From Phoenicibacter congonensis (GTDB lineage: Bacteria; Actinomycetota; Coriobacteriia; Coriobacteriales; Eggerthellaceae), in the NCBI GenBank assembly GCA_030530045.1, contig JAUMVS010000001.1, positions 1 through 59,295 on the forward strand: a DNA stretch of 59,295 nucleotides, read 5' to 3'. Numbering within the stretch: position 1 is the first letter of the stretch; the number at the start of each line of letters is the position of its first letter. Below the pieces are notes generated by a model. The model did no database searches, was not told the origin of the DNA, and was given only the letters and a program-made list of their open reading frames with translations. Positions 57,913-59,295 of this stretch are shown here, one piece after another. The position numbers and the translations under genes were made by a program.

Positions 57913-59295
57913 ATGATTTGTCCTAAATGTGGAACCCCAAACAGAGCATCAGCTAAGTTTTGCGACGAGTGTGGATACGAACTTCCAAGCGTTGCTCCAA
58001 TAGCATCTGCCATGTTCGATGACGAGGAGCATGTTGCAACTTGCATTCCTAAATCAGCGCCAACCGCTGATCTTTCTGGCGTTGACAACACGAACGATTC
58101 ATCGTTTGTTGAGGTTTCTGACGACGAGCAGTCATTATCAAATGAGCCTGAAACTACAGAAGTAAATGATGAAGAAAATTCAGCTGACGAATCTCAAGCT
58201 GTGAGCGATTCAGAAGATAATCAAGAGTTTGTCCCTGACGATGCAGAGCAGGTTGAAGAATATCCTAGTGATATTACTGCTGTTTTTGACCCTGTCGAGA
58301 TTAACGCTGGCGACGCTCATGCTGTTAGCGACTCAGAAATCACTGCTCGAATTGGAAACATCTACGACAACGATGAATATGCTGGCAAAACAGCCCAACT
58401 TGAGCCTCTCGGTTTTGATCCTGCTGAGTTCTCACATTTAGACGCTGACAAAACTGCTGAGTTTGCACCAGTTGCTGAAAGCGATAAACCTGCGTCGAAG
58501 GCTGGTTCAGTTTCTCCAAAGACCTATTCTGCAAATGCAACACAGAAGAAAAAGGGCCTCGACTCCATTAAGAAAAGAAACTTGATCATCGGTGCGGTTG
58601 TAGTGGTTTTGATTGCAGGCCTCGTTGGCTTGACCTACGCATTGCAATTGTGGGGCGGCAAAGTTATCCCTGATGTTTGCGGCCTTCAAGAAGCCGACGC
58701 TAAAGCTCAAATTGAAGCATGTGGCTTCAAAGTTGAAACCGAGCAAATCGCAAGCGATGATGTTTCTGGAATTGTTTTATCAACTGAGCCTGGGGTCGGT
58801 TCACGTGCAGAAGCTGGCTCAACTGTAACTCTTCAAATTTCAGTTAAGCGCGTTATCCCTAACATTGTTGGCATGACAAAAGAAAACGCGCAGCGTGTAA
58901 TGGATAAAAACGGGTTTACAAACGTTGAATACACTACAGAAAAATCGGACGAAGACGAGGGTAAGGTGCTTTCTGTGTCGCCTGAAGTTGACATTCGTTG
59001 CAAGGCTGACGCACGCGTAACCGTTGTTGTTGCTGAGCCATATCGTGTTCCTGATGTGTCTGGAAAGACCGAGGAAGAAGCCATCGATGCAATTAAAGAG
59101 GCAGGATTTAAGGTCACAACCACTGAGGCCTACGATGAAAACAGCACAGAAGGCACAGTTCTTTCAGTTAGCCCTGACGTCAACTCAGCTTTAAAGACTG
59201 GATCAGAGGTGCAGCTCACAATTTGCATTCATCGCTCGACAAAACTTGTCCAGCTTGCAGGGCAATATTTTGACAACCTCAATGGTGAGTTCACG
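57913..59295 (+). CDS. Zinc-ribbon, single-span membrane protein with PASTA repeats, partial (3' end beyond right edge)
   Basis: 461 codons are open from the ATG at 57913 to the edge; AAAGG lies 10 bp upstream. Residues 1-25 form a zinc ribbon (ICPKCGTPNRASAKFCDECG). A long acidic, Ser/Asp/Glu-rich linker follows (to ~205), then KKR plus one hydrophobic helix (about 224-245, LIIGAVVVVLIAGLVG). Outside are three PASTA-like repeats starting VIPDVCGLQEADAK, VIPNIVGMTKENAQ and RVPDVSGKTEEEA, each ending in a SxxPGV/SVSPEV-type turn. PASTA domains bind peptidoglycan or lipid II in PknB kinases and PBPs. Here the kinase is replaced by a zinc ribbon and linker. The function is unknown; an envelope-sensing role is inference. 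Confidence 0.85.
   Translation, partial: MICPKCGTPNRASAKFCDECGYELPSVAPIASAMFDDEEHVATCIPKSAPTADLSGVDNTNDSSFVEVSDDEQSLSNEPETTEVNDEENSADESQAVSDSEDNQEFVPDDAEQVEEYPSDITAVFDPVEINAGDAHAVSDSEITARIGNIYDNDEYAGKTAQLEPLGFDPAEFSHLDADKTAEFAPVAESDKPASKAGSVSPKTYSANATQKKKGLDSIKKRNLIIGAVVVVLIAGLVGLTYALQLWGGKVIPDVCGLQEADAKAQIEACGFKVETEQIASDDVSGIVLSTEPGVGSRAEAGSTVTLQISVKRVIPNIVGMTKENAQRVMDKNGFTNVEYTTEKSDEDEGKVLSVSPEVDIRCKADARVTVVVAEPYRVPDVSGKTEEEAIDAIKEAGFKVTTTEAYDENSTEGTVLSVSPDVNSALKTGSEVQLTICIHRSTKLVQLAGQYFDNLNGEFT

Noticed and set aside
1..59295. Search for tRNA, rRNA, CRISPR, IS elements, prophage and attachment sites
   Set aside because: No cloverleaf-like gap, repeat-spacer pattern, transposase or integrase other than housekeeping XerC was seen; gaps are short and AT-rich.

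Overview
The window is chromosomal housekeeping sequence from a bacterium of moderate-to-low GC content. Several blocks point to an actinobacterial lineage, most likely class Coriobacteriia. The order uvrC-rapZ-yvcK-whiA-gapA-pgk is the classic actinobacterial one. It sits beside traits that are uncommon in high-GC actinobacteria: trmFO next to xerC, a single-chain PurL, a PurO-like IMP cyclohydrolase with a stand-alone AICAR formyltransferase, and AT-rich promoters. This placement is an inference from gene order and protein style; no 16S rRNA or other taxonomic marker is present. I see no tRNA, rRNA, CRISPR array, insertion sequence, prophage or replication origin, and no gene-free stretch exceeds 300 bases (the longest is 282, at 6042-6323).

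Layout. 1-6041 (minus strand): an ilvA-ridA-leuA-leuC-leuD-leuB operon for 2-ketobutyrate and leucine synthesis; leuB runs off the left edge. 6042-6323: divergent promoters. 6324-16922 (plus): rplS with its own terminator, rnhB, a yraN-comM-dprA operon behind a promoter with 11-bp-phased repeats, trmFO-xerC, uvrA, and an unrecognised membrane protein. 16932-18263 (minus): gdhA, whose probable terminator lies inside the opposing membrane-protein gene. 18453-31377 (plus): a 13-kb purine operon, purE-C-F-M-N, IMP cyclohydrolase, AICAR formyltransferase, purD-L-B, which covers every step from PRPP to IMP plus the PurB step to AMP. mgtE follows.

32995-35167: three small accessory genes, encoding a J-domain protein, a stand-alone HIRAN protein and a Sel1-like repeat protein, packed as one unit. 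They end tail-to-tail with bioY. An AddB/AddA-like helicase-nuclease pair follows at once. This is the most unusual neighbourhood in the window and the best candidate for an undescribed system. 42380-47374: uvrC, rapZ, yvcK, whiA. 47546-51886: gapA (with terminator), pgk, dusB, hemW. 51989-57791: a perfect CIRCE operator, a short hrcA, dnaJ, rsmE, mtaB, a ybeY-dgkA fusion and era. 57913-end: a zinc-ribbon, single-span, PASTA-repeat protein that runs off the right edge.

Several regulatory signals can be read directly: CIRCE, three good intrinsic terminators, two promoters placed so close to the start codon that their mRNAs would be leaderless (trmFO and the addB-like gene), overlapping divergent -10 boxes for bioY and addB, and a terminator-like hairpin in the rplS leader. 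Non-ATG starts are frequent (at least eight TTG and six GTG).
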